NCBI GenBank assembly: GCA_944388685.1
Contig: CALXJS010000067.1
Location: 1 to 7,255 of the forward strand
From: an uncultured Clostridia bacterium
GTDB taxonomy: Bacteria; Bacillota_A; Clostridia; TANB77; CAG-508
DNA length: 7,255 bases
Reading direction: 5' to 3'
Part shown: piece after piece, positions 1 to 5,848 of the stretch
Position numbering within the stretch: position 1 is the first letter of the stretch
How the letters are laid out: each line of letters opens with the position of its first letter
Translations under genes and position numbers: made by a program
The notes under the pieces: generated by a model
Seen by the model: the letters and a program-made list of their open reading frames with translations, nothing else
What the model was told of the DNA's origin: nothing
The model's database searches: none

Positions 1-46
1 ATGTTGTTCCATTTCTAAAATCTCCTGCTGAATATACTGATGCCAT
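1..46 (-). CDS. efp: Elongation factor P, N-terminal fragment (runs off the window)
   Basis: Only the first 15 codons are present, reading MASVYSAGDFRNGTT, and the gene continues beyond base 1. The AGDFRNGTT stretch matches the start of EF-P domain I (the KOW-like domain) in clostridial EF-P proteins. EF-P binds ribosomes stalled on polyproline stretches and promotes peptide bond formation. The ATG at 46 is preferred over an in-frame ATG at 52 because the AAAGGAG ribosome site (55-61) lies 8 bases from the first and only 2 from the second. The gene upstream is an Xaa-Pro peptidase, a common neighbour of efp in Bacillota (yqhT-efp in Bacillus subtilis), which supports the call. It has its own candidate promoter at 94-122. 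The fragment is short, so the identification rests on the N-terminal motif plus context. Confidence 0.85.
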   Translation of the reverse strand, partial: MASVYSAGDFRNGTT

Positions 47-54
47 TTTCATTT

Positions 55-61
55 CTCCTTT
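55..61 (-). promoter_or_regulatory. Ribosome binding site of efp
   Basis: AAAGGAG on the minus strand, 8 bases before the ATG at 46. It decides the start codon, because the alternative ATG at 52 would sit only 2 bases from it. Confidence 0.8.
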
Positions 62-93
62 CATTTTTCAAATACTAATACAAAACTTTATAT

Positions 94-122
94 ATTTTAC
101 TACATTTTCCAATAAAAATCAA
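94..122 (-). promoter_or_regulatory. Candidate sigma-A-type promoter of efp
   Basis: On the minus strand, TTGATT (117-122) is followed after exactly 17 bases by TAAAAT (94-99). The -35 matches the consensus at 4 of 6 positions and the -10 at 5 of 6. Transcription would start near base 87 and leave a leader of about 40 bases carrying the AAAGGAG site. This would let efp be expressed independently of the upstream peptidase gene, from which it is separated by the 162-377 inverted-repeat element. AT-rich DNA produces chance -10 matches, so the exact spacing is the main support. Confidence 0.5.
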
Positions 123-161
123 GCTATTTTGCTGATTTTAAGCCCTTTTGCTTTTTTATTC

Positions 162-377
162 TTACAGTTCAGTATTTCAATCTATTGTATATTCATTTTA
201 GATAAATGACGAATGTGATTGGAGAATGATTAGAAAATCTTAAATAATTTTATGGAAAATGTTCGCGCTTGACGTGAAAGGGTGCCATAAAATTATTTTA
301 GAATTTCTTATCATTCGTATTGAGCCGAGGAAATTTATAAAAAATGAATATACAATGGATTGAATTTCGAACTATAA
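162..377. repeat. 216-bp MITE-like or structured-RNA inverted repeat between pepP and efp
   Basis: The left arm (162-255) and right arm (285-377) are imperfect inverted copies of 94 and 93 bases around a 29-base centre. The outer ends read TTACAGTTC and, on the other strand, TTATAGTTC. The blocks ATTGTATATTCATTTT and AATAATTTTATGG are matched exactly between arms. Inside each arm is a non-matching 16-base stretch of equal length on both sides (about 208-223 and 317-332), which would form a symmetrical internal loop. The centre (256-284) contains GTTCGCGCTTGACGTG and is clearly richer in G and C than its surroundings. TTTTTAT occurs just outside both ends (153-159 and 380-386) and could be a target duplication, although such a string is cheap in AT-rich DNA. 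I see no open reading frame in it. It fills most of the 336-base gap 47-382. The rest of that gap holds the efp promoter and leader. It could be a miniature transposable element or a non-coding RNA. Confidence 0.75.
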
Positions 378-382
378 CGTTT

Positions 383-1441
383 TTATATTACAATATAATT
401 TTTCTCTGAATTGGTTAAATTTATACAACCAAATTTTGTAATTTGTACTGTATCTTCTATCCTTACACCAAATTTTCCTGGTATATAAATTCCTGGTTCA
501 TTCGTTACTACCATATTTTCTTTTAATGTTGTATCTGATCGATAACTAATATATGGTGCTTCATGAATTTCCATTCCTACTCCATGACCTAAACTATGAA
601 TCAAATCATATCCATTTAATTTAAAATCATTTTCCACCATTTTAGTTAATAATCTAGTACTTGCTCCATCTTTAAAATCTTCCGCTGTTTGCGTCTGGTT
701 TTTTAAAACCAAGTCATAAACCGGTTTTATGTATTCTGGTACTTCTCCTACAAAAAAGGTCCTTGTCATATCAGAGCAATAACCATTAACAATACATCCC
801 ATATCAATGGTTATAATATCAATATCCTGAATTTTTCTATCTGTTGGAATTGCATGTGGTTTTGAAGAGTTTTCTCCTGAAGCCACAATTGTATCAAAAG
901 AAAGCCCATCTGTTCTTTGTTTATAATACTCTTCAATTTCATTTGCAATTTGTTTTTCAGTCATTCCTGGTTTGATGTAATCTAAAATATAGGAAAAACA
1001 ATTGTCTGTGATTTCACAAGCTTTTTTAATATTACGTATTTCTTCCTCATCTTTTATCATTCTTTGTTTTTCAATTATATGTTCTGTTTCTACTAAACTA
1101 TTGATTTTATATTTTCTCATATATTCTTTATATTGTGCATATGTAACATAATATTCTTCAAACCCTACATTTTCACAAAACATAAAGAAATTTTCATAAT
1201 CTTCCTTAGATACATCATTCATATCATATACAATAATTTCATCATATAATGTTAATATACTATGAACATGTTCTATATATCTTGCATCTGTTATATAAAT
1301 ATTTTCTTTACGTGTTAATAGAAGTGTTCCTTCTGCTTCAATATTCGTTAAATATTTAATATTTATTGGGTTAGATATAATCAGTCCTTGTAAATCTAGA
1401 CTAGACATTTTATTTCTTAACCATTGCAATTTAGGATTCAT
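383..1441 (-). CDS. pepP: Xaa-Pro aminopeptidase, M24 family
   Basis: A 352-residue cytosolic metallopeptidase that removes an N-terminal residue preceding proline. Residues 1 to about 125 form the creatinase-type N-terminal domain, and about 130-345 the pita-bread catalytic domain. All five dinuclear metal ligands are present: D213 in TIDMG, D224 in YCSDMTRTF, H286 in SLGHGVGMEIHEAP, E315 in TNEPGIY and E329 in VRIEDTV. H196 in KPHAIP and H293 are the usual substrate-site histidines. The length is normal for the short PepP/YqhT type. The ATG at 1441 follows GGGGATG, a modest ribosome site. A candidate promoter lies at 1464-1491. The gene precedes efp, the arrangement known in Bacillus subtilis and many clostridia. 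The stop codon lies just outside the inverted-repeat element at 162-377. Prolidase (PepQ) is a less likely alternative within the same fold. Confidence 0.93.
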   Translation of the reverse strand: MNPKLQWLRNKMSSLDLQGLIISNPINIKYLTNIEAEGTLLLTRKENIYITDARYIEHVHSILTLYDEIIVYDMNDVSKEDYENFFMFCENVGFEEYYVTYAQYKEYMRKYKINSLVETEHIIEKQRMIKDEEEIRNIKKACEITDNCFSYILDYIKPGMTEKQIANEIEEYYKQRTDGLSFDTIVASGENSSKPHAIPTDRKIQDIDIITIDMGCIVNGYCSDMTRTFFVGEVPEYIKPVYDLVLKNQTQTAEDFKDGASTRLLTKMVENDFKLNGYDLIHSLGHGVGMEIHEAPYISYRSDTTLKENMVVTNEPGIYIPGKFGVRIEDTVQITKFGCINLTNSEKNYIVI

Positions 1442-1463
1442 GTTATCATCCCCTATATCTTAA

Positions 1464-1491
1464 ATTTTATATTTTTAAAAATAAATGTCAC
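1464..1491 (-). promoter_or_regulatory. Candidate promoter of the Xaa-Pro aminopeptidase gene
   Basis: On the minus strand, GTGACA (1486-1491) is followed after 16 bases by TAAAAT (1464-1469). Each box matches the sigma-A consensus at 5 of 6 positions. The predicted start of transcription gives a leader of only about 15 bases, just enough for the AGGGG ribosome site before the ATG at 1441. The surrounding gap (1442-1548) also has AAATGTC (1483-1489) facing GACATTT (1544-1550), a weak inverted repeat whose outer arm overlaps the stop codon of the upstream gene. Confidence 0.4.
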
Positions 1492-1548
1492 TGGACACAT
1501 CTTATTATTTTGTTTAAGTCTTCTCTATCATCGTCTCCAATCAGACAT

Positions 1549-2298
1549 TTAGTTATACATTCCTAATGTAAATATTTTCATTAGCACAAATCGAATTGTT
1601 TCAAATGGTACATACATGCTAAGAAAAGTGGCTATTACAATAAATGGTCCAAATGGTATATATTCATCTGTTTTCTTAATTTTGGTAATTAATAAGCCAA
1701 CACTTAGAATTGCCCCTATTAAAAATGAAACTAATGTAATAACAATAATATTAGATAATCCGAAAAATAGTCCTAATGCCCCCATTAATTTAACATCGCC
1801 AAATCCCATAGCTTCTTTTCCATAAAATAATCCACCTACTAATGTGATTAATAAAAAGATACCAGCACCAGCTAACATTCCTAATATCATATTTAATGTA
1901 ATGGCTACATCAGATAATCCATAAATAAAAGCAAATATTAGCCCTATTTCAAATATGGTTAAATTCAGTCTATTCGGTATAATTTGCAATTTATAATCTA
2001 TGACAAATGCAGATAACAACATTGGTGTTAAAATCAAAAATTTTATTAAGTCCAAATTGGCAATAAATGTATCTTTTATTCCAAATGTATAGACTAATGT
2101 TACATAAATTGCGGATGTTAATAACATCAATATATAGTTTGGCTTAAAGTTTCTTTTATATTCTTTAAATATATCTAATGATAAAAACTTCTTATATTCT
2201 GGTAATCGTTTATTTGCCCAATCAACCAATTGCCCTACAAATAAACCTAAAATAGCAACTGCCAAATAATATCCTATATGTACATCATTATAATACAT
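1549..2298 (-). CDS. Prepilin peptidase (A24 aspartic protease), cysteine-free
   Basis: A 249-residue polytopic membrane protein of the type IV prepilin peptidase family, which cleaves the short leader of type IV pilin-like proteins at the cytoplasmic membrane face. Both catalytic aspartates are visible: D101 in VIDYKLQIIPNRL and D168 in the family's GxGD signature, GFGDVKLMGALG. The PFGPF motif near residues 215-220 is also typical. The N-terminal region keeps a trace of the usual segment (FVGQLVDWANKRLP, residues 20-33) but has no cysteine pairs. The whole protein appears to lack cysteine, so a zinc-binding methyltransferase module is absent. The AAAGGAG site lies 6 bases before the ATG at 2298. 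No pilin or pilus assembly gene is in view, so its substrates are unknown. It follows yqeG after a 66-base gap and probably shares its transcript. Confidence 0.9.
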   Translation of the reverse strand: MYYNDVHIGYYLAVAILGLFVGQLVDWANKRLPEYKKFLSLDIFKEYKRNFKPNYILMLLTSAIYVTLVYTFGIKDTFIANLDLIKFLILTPMLLSAFVIDYKLQIIPNRLNLTIFEIGLIFAFIYGLSDVAITLNMILGMLAGAGIFLLITLVGGLFYGKEAMGFGDVKLMGALGLFFGLSNIIVITLVSFLIGAILSVGLLITKIKKTDEYIPFGPFIVIATFLSMYVPFETIRFVLMKIFTLGMYN

Positions 2299-2364
2299 TC
2301 TTTTCTCCTTTTATCTTTATTATACATCTTTAGAACACTTTCAATCTTTCATATAACTTTTGAT

Positions 2365-2865
2365 TTACTTCATTTTTTGTTCTATTTTAATTTTATTTTT
2401 TATTTTTCTTTCTATGGGCCTTTTCCACATAGTATACCAAAAATCTTTTTCATTTATAGGTTCTACCAATATTGTATACATGTGGCACCTATTCCCACCA
2501 ATAATATCTGTAAATATTTGATCTCCTACAATTGCTACATTTTCACTTTTTTCCCCTAATTCTTTTTGTGCTTTTTCAAATCCCCTTTTTAGTGGTTTCA
2601 TAGCAAAATGCAGATATGGTATATCTAAATCTTTTACAATATTTTCAATTTTTGCTTTGTCATTGGTATTTGATAATATATATAGTTTTACTCCTTGCCC
2701 TTTTAATTCTTTTGCCCATTTTATAACACTTTCCGTCATTTTTTTACTATAGTCTACTAGTGTGTTGTCTACATCCAATAACAATGCTTTTATTTTATGT
2801 TTGTTTAAAAATTCTATCGTAATTTCTTCTACTCTTTTAAAATATGCATTTGGATATATATTCAT
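2365..2865 (-). CDS. yqeG: YqeG-family HAD (subfamily IIIA) phosphatase
   Basis: A 166-residue soluble protein with the complete HAD motif set. Motif I is DVDNTLVD, with nucleophile D31 and acid/base D33. Motif II is S65 in LSNTND. The motif III lysine is K90 in AMKPLKRG. Motif IV is GDQIFTD (G114-D120). The lack of a large cap domain and the N-terminal IYPNAYFKRVEEI segment fit YqeG rather than other small HAD proteins. The physiological substrate of YqeG is not firmly established. The start is uncertain: no ribosome site precedes the ATG at 2865, and the nearest good one (AAGGAG, 2901-2906) lies 35 bases upstream. That stretch is open in frame but has no ATG, GTG or TTG. The C-terminus is very lysine-rich. 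An inverted repeat (2981-3047) separates it from the metallophosphoesterase gene. Confidence 0.9.
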   Translation of the reverse strand: MNIYPNAYFKRVEEITIEFLNKHKIKALLLDVDNTLVDYSKKMTESVIKWAKELKGQGVKLYILSNTNDKAKIENIVKDLDIPYLHFAMKPLKRGFEKAQKELGEKSENVAIVGDQIFTDIIGGNRCHMYTILVEPINEKDFWYTMWKRPIERKIKNKIKIEQKMK

Positions 2866-2980
2866 GTTTTTATTAATAATATATTTATATATATTATATA
2901 CTCCTTGTTTTCTATTTAGGTTTTTACTTGGAATTACCTATAAACCATTTATATATTATCAATTCCTTGGTTTTTTGTCA

Positions 2981-3047
2981 ATGGTCAATTGAGAACGTGA
3001 TGACTTTGGGGACAGAGCAAAAAATCATCACGTTCTCAATTGACCAT
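2981..3047. repeat. 67-bp hairpin repeat with perfect 23-base arms
   Basis: Bases 2981-3003 are the exact reverse complement of 3025-3047. The 21-base loop (3004-3024) contains TTTGGGGACAGAGC. The arms begin ATGGTCAATTGAGAACGTG. This head, and the central GGGACAG, recur in the larger hairpin at 4927-5062, so the two look like members of one dispersed palindromic family. The outer end of the right arm overlaps the first base of the TGA stop codon of the metallophosphoesterase gene (3047-3049). No run of U follows the hairpin on either strand, so it is not a standard intrinsic terminator, although a stem this long could slow polymerase or protect RNA ends. Confidence 0.9.
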
Positions 3048-3754
3048 CATTCTACTTTTACTAAATTGAAATTAAGTGCATCTGCACTTACCAATTTAAA
3101 ATCAATTCCAAAATGTTCTTCTTCAACTGCATCTTTAATTGCTGTACTATGTAAATGTCCATAATAACATTTTGTAATATTATATTTTTTTAGCATTTGT
3201 ATAAATACATTCATTTCATTATTTTGCACGTCTTGCTTAATAATTGGTGGATAATGCATAAATGCAATAATTTCTTTTTCTTCTCCAAATGTATCTATTC
3301 CGTTTTTGATAGATAGTTCCAACCTAGAAACTTCTCTTTGAATCATTTTTTTACTTTCAGCATCCTCTCCAAATGCCCAACCTCTTGTACCTACAATCAC
3401 TTTATTTTCGTACTCATATGCATTATTATATAAAAAATCAATATCTTTAAAATTATTCTCTTTTATATAATTTCTCATGCTATTGACTGTAGACCACCAA
3501 TAATCATGATTTCCTTTTAATAATAATTTTTTTCCTGGTAAAGAATTTAAATATTCAAAATCCTTATATGTATCTTTTAAATACATAGACCAAGAAAAAT
3601 CACCTGGCAAAACCACTAAATCTTTTTCTGTTACTAATTTTATCCAATTTTCTTTTACTTTTTCCTCATATCCTTCCCAATTCTCTCCAAAAATACTCAT
3701 TGGTTTGTTTTCATTAAAGGATAAATGAAGATCTCCAATTGTATATATTGCCAT
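3047..3754 (-). CDS. Calcineurin-like metallophosphoesterase (COG1768-type predicted phosphohydrolase)
   Basis: A 235-residue soluble phosphoesterase with the full ordered set of dimetal ligands. These are GDLHLS (D8, H10), PGDFSW (D52), KGNHDYWW (N82, H83), FMHYPP (H167) and YYGHLHS (H200, H202). The domain covers nearly the whole protein. Such enzymes hydrolyse phosphomonoesters or diesters with two Mn/Fe-type metals. The substrate cannot be told from sequence. The overall pattern, including the WWSTVNSMR stretch and the short C-terminus, resembles a family of conserved Bacillota hypothetical phosphohydrolases. The ATG at 3754 follows GGAG by 7 bases. The gene lies 173 bases after tsaD and may be cotranscribed with it. 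Its stop codon touches the hairpin repeat at 2981-3047, so an insertion there may have redefined the extreme C-terminus. Confidence 0.9.
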   Translation of the reverse strand: MAIYTIGDLHLSFNENKPMSIFGENWEGYEEKVKENWIKLVTEKDLVVLPGDFSWSMYLKDTYKDFEYLNSLPGKKLLLKGNHDYWWSTVNSMRNYIKENNFKDIDFLYNNAYEYENKVIVGTRGWAFGEDAESKKMIQREVSRLELSIKNGIDTFGEEKEIIAFMHYPPIIKQDVQNNEMNVFIQMLKKYNITKCYYGHLHSTAIKDAVEEEHFGIDFKLVSADALNFNLVKVE

Positions 3755-3843
3755 TTATCTTCTCCATTTCAATTTTTATAACAAATCAAAAATTTATACT
3801 TATTTTATCTTTTTCCCTAGTTTTTTATAAATTTATTCTGTTT

Positions 3844-3864
3844 CAAATTTATGTAATAAATTTG
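3844..3864. repeat. Perfect AT-rich palindrome in the tsaD-phosphoesterase gap
   Basis: CAAATTTAT and ATAAATTTG face each other across a 3-base GTA loop. The gap 3755-3927 is otherwise very AT-rich and repeats AAATTTAT-like strings several times. There is no U-run on the minus strand after it and no convincing -35/-10 pair. It could be an operator-like site or simply chance in low-complexity DNA. Confidence 0.4.
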
Positions 3865-3927
3865 TGTAAGCTATATTCTTATTTTGTCACTATTATTATT
3901 TTTTATATAAGGTCAAATTTAAATGTC

Positions 3928-4908
3928 TTACAATTTCAAGTTTGGTATTGCATTTAATTCTAGACTATCTCTTTTTCCTGCAAGATAATTATAATAGCCA
4001 GCTGATGCGATCATTGCTGCATTATCTGTACATAATTTTAAGTCTGGCATATAGACTTTTATATCCTTTAAATTCAAAAATGCTTCTCTTATAAATCTAT
4101 TAGCTGATACACCACCTGCCAAAGCAATGGTCTTTATACCTGTTAATTGCACCGCTTTTGTTACATTTTCAATTAATATTTCTACAATTGTCTTTTCAAA
4201 ACTTGCACATAAATCTGCTTTGTTGATTTCTGGATTTTTATGATGGACATTGATAACTGCTGTCTTAATTCCACTAAAGCTAAAATCCATATTTTCAAAA
4301 TGTGTTTTTGGTAAATCAATTGTTGGTTTTCCCTCTAGTGCTAATTTGTCTACCTTTGGTCCGCCTGGATATCCTAAGCCTACTACTCTTGCCACTTTAT
4401 CAAAAGCTTCTCCAATGGCGTCATCTCTCGTTTTCCCTAAAACTTCAAATTCTGTATAACCTTTCACGTATATAATTTGCGTATTTCCGCCTGACATCAT
4501 CATACATAAAAATGGAGGCTCTAGTTCTGGGTATGTTATATAATTTGCTGCGATATGCCCTTGTATATGATTAACACCTACTAGCGGTTTGTTTATTGCA
4601 AAACTTAACGCTTTGGCATATGATAGTCCAACCAACAAAGCACCAACCAGTCCTGGACCATAAGTTGGTGTTATGGCATCTATTTGTTCTAAAGATATAT
4701 TTGCTTTTTCTAATGCCTTTTTTGTTACTCTAGAAATTGCTTCAATGTGGTTTCTGGAAGCAATCTCTGGGACTACACCACCATATTTTTCATGAATGGG
4801 TATTTGTGTATCAATTACATTAGATAATATTTCTCTTCCATTTTTTACGATTGCTACTGATGTTTCATCACAACTTGATTCAATTCCTAATGTATAAATA
4901 TCTTTCAT
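3928..4908 (-). CDS. tsaD: tRNA N6-adenosine threonylcarbamoyltransferase TsaD
   Basis: A 326-residue, essentially full-length TsaD/Gcp/Kae1 protein. It transfers the threonylcarbamoyl group from TC-AMP to A37 of ANN-decoding tRNAs, working with TsaB and TsaE, neither of which is in this window. The N-terminal signature [15 protein letters not shown] (7-21), the iron ligands H114 and H118 in HIQGHI, the nucleotide-loop motif MSGGNTQ (138-144), GEAFDKVAR (166-174), GGVSANR (265-271) and the final metal ligand D295 in CTDNAAMI are all in place. Most bacterial TsaD proteins read SGGH where this one has SGGN, an Asn also seen in Kae1-type sequences. The ATG at 4908 follows AGGA by 6 bases. The leader directly abuts the long hairpin repeat at 4927-5062, so promoter or readthrough must cope with that structure. 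Confidence 0.96.
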   Translation of the reverse strand: MKDIYTLGIESSCDETSVAIVKNGREILSNVIDTQIPIHEKYGGVVPEIASRNHIEAISRVTKKALEKANISLEQIDAITPTYGPGLVGALLVGLSYAKALSFAINKPLVGVNHIQGHIAANYITYPELEPPFLCMMMSGGNTQIIYVKGYTEFEVLGKTRDDAIGEAFDKVARVVGLGYPGGPKVDKLALEGKPTIDLPKTHFENMDFSFSGIKTAVINVHHKNPEINKADLCASFEKTIVEILIENVTKAVQLTGIKTIALAGGVSANRFIREAFLNLKDIKVYMPDLKLCTDNAAMIASAGYYNYLAGKRDSLELNAIPNLKL

Positions 4909-4926
4909 TTTTTATCCTGTTCCTTT

Positions 4927-5062
4927 CAATTGGGGACGTGCCAAAATGGACAATTCTTGTCCAAAAGGGACAGACCCTATTGTTTGTAATAATTATATAT
5001 ACAATTTTTAGGGGACTGTCCCTTTTGGACAAAAATTGTCCATTTTGGCACGTCCCCAATTG
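4927..5062. repeat. 136-bp near-perfect inverted repeat with nested hairpins upstream of tsaD
   Basis: The left arm (4927-4979) and right arm (5009-5062) pair almost completely. I count one substitution (at 4956) plus a one-base gap and one mismatch near the inner end. The AT-rich loop is 4980-5008. Each arm reads CAATTGGGGACGTGCCAAAA inward and carries its own small palindrome, TGGACAA-3 bases-TTGTCCA (4947-4963 and 5026-5042), followed by GGGACAG. The transcript or an extruded cruciform could therefore form one long stem or a branched structure. It shares the head GGTCAATTGRGRACGTG and the GGGACAG core with the hairpin at 2981-3047. It contains no gene and fills most of the 167-base gap between the M50 protease gene and tsaD. 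No U-run follows on either strand. Confidence 0.93.
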
Positions 5063-5075
5063 ACCAACCTCTTTC

Positions 5076-5816
5076 CTACAATCCCCAAATAGCAGCAGCT
5101 AAGTTAGATATCCATCCTCCTACTGCTTGAATTCCTGGTGTAATGATATAGGAGGTTAAACCAGTTATCCATAATACAACAAATACAATATAAAAGATTT
5201 GTTCATTATTAATAAAAAATTGCTTTGCATTAAATGGTAAAAATGGCATAATGACTTTTGAGCCATCTAGTGGTGGTAATGGGATTAAGTTAAATAATCC
5301 TAAACCAACATTAATCGATACAGTTGCACTAATTAAACTCATAATAATACCACCTGTTGTAGACATCATAAATGAGATACCTGCGAATTTATAAATTCCA
5401 TAATATATAATGGCAAAAATAATGGCAAGTATAAAGTTCATAACAGGTCCTGCAATTGATACAAGTGCCTCTCCTTTTTCCATTGACATTTTCCTTGTGT
5501 AATTTCTTGGATTTACATGAACTGGTTTTCCCCAACCAAATCCTGCAAATAATAGTAATACAGTTCCTATTGGATCTAAATGGTCTAATGGATTTAGACT
5601 TAACCTTCCTTCTCTTCTTGCTGTGTCATCTCCCAATTTGTCTGCTACAAAGGCATGTGCAAATTCATGAAATGTAATGGCAATTAATACACCTGGCACA
5701 CTAATTAATAGTGAAAATAACATTCCTGGATTGCTTACGTATTGTACAACCATAGATAACACCATGATTCCTAATATAATATAAATGATTCTTCTATCAA
5801 ATGAAAAATTAAACAT
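5076..5816 (-). CDS. Site-2-protease-type M50 membrane metalloprotease
   Basis: A 246-residue integral membrane zinc protease of the S2P/M50B group, expected to cut within or near transmembrane segments. The zinc motif is HEFAH (H50, E51, H54) in a hydrophobic segment, and the third ligand is D184 in NLIPLPPLDGSK, the typical NxxPxPxLDG motif. GRLSLNPLDHLDPIGT (70-85) and the SIAGPVMNF segment (120-128) are also diagnostic. There is no PDZ domain, which places it with the small YwhC-like proteins rather than RseP/RasP. The substrate is unknown. The AGGAG site sits 5 bases before the ATG at 5816. It starts 32 bases after the fic stop codon and is probably cotranscribed with fic, although a functional link is not shown. 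The 4927-5062 hairpin follows its stop codon closely. Confidence 0.92.
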   Translation of the reverse strand: MFNFSFDRRIIYIILGIMVLSMVVQYVSNPGMLFSLLISVPGVLIAITFHEFAHAFVADKLGDDTARREGRLSLNPLDHLDPIGTVLLLFAGFGWGKPVHVNPRNYTRKMSMEKGEALVSIAGPVMNFILAIIFAIIYYGIYKFAGISFMMSTTGGIIMSLISATVSINVGLGLFNLIPLPPLDGSKVIMPFLPFNAKQFFINNEQIFYIVFVVLWITGLTSYIITPGIQAVGGWISNLAAAIWGL

Positions 5817-5848
5817 AAATACTCCTATCTTCCCCTTTTTGAAATTAT

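Noticed and set aside
162..377. Known riboswitch, T-box or self-cleaving ribozyme
   Set aside because: I could not find the conserved core strings of classes I know (for example CUGAUGA...GAAA of hammerhead, or the T-box GGUGGNACC), and the element precedes efp by more than 100 bases with a separate promoter in between.
2278..3164. Plus-strand open frames opposite yqeG and the metallophosphoesterase
   Set aside because: They overlap well-supported minus-strand genes, give phenylalanine- and isoleucine-rich translations typical of antisense AT-rich DNA, and lack ribosome sites.
3844..3864. AT palindrome as a terminator between tsaD and the phosphoesterase gene
   Set aside because: The stem is almost all A-T pairs with a 3-base loop and no downstream U-run in the minus-strand transcript.
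4980..5008. Promoter inside the loop of the large hairpin (TATAAT-like string on the minus strand)
   Set aside because: No acceptable -35 lies 16-18 bases upstream; the best candidate, GGGACA, would need 19 bases and lies inside the stem.
2981..5062. The two hairpins as intrinsic terminators
   Set aside because: Neither is followed by a U-run on either strand, and both stems are much longer than typical terminator stems. An effect on readthrough is possible but not shown.
4851..5063. Plus-strand open frame running through the tsaD start and the 4927-5062 hairpin
   Set aside because: It consists of antisense tsaD and the two repeat arms, so its translation reflects the palindrome rather than a protein.
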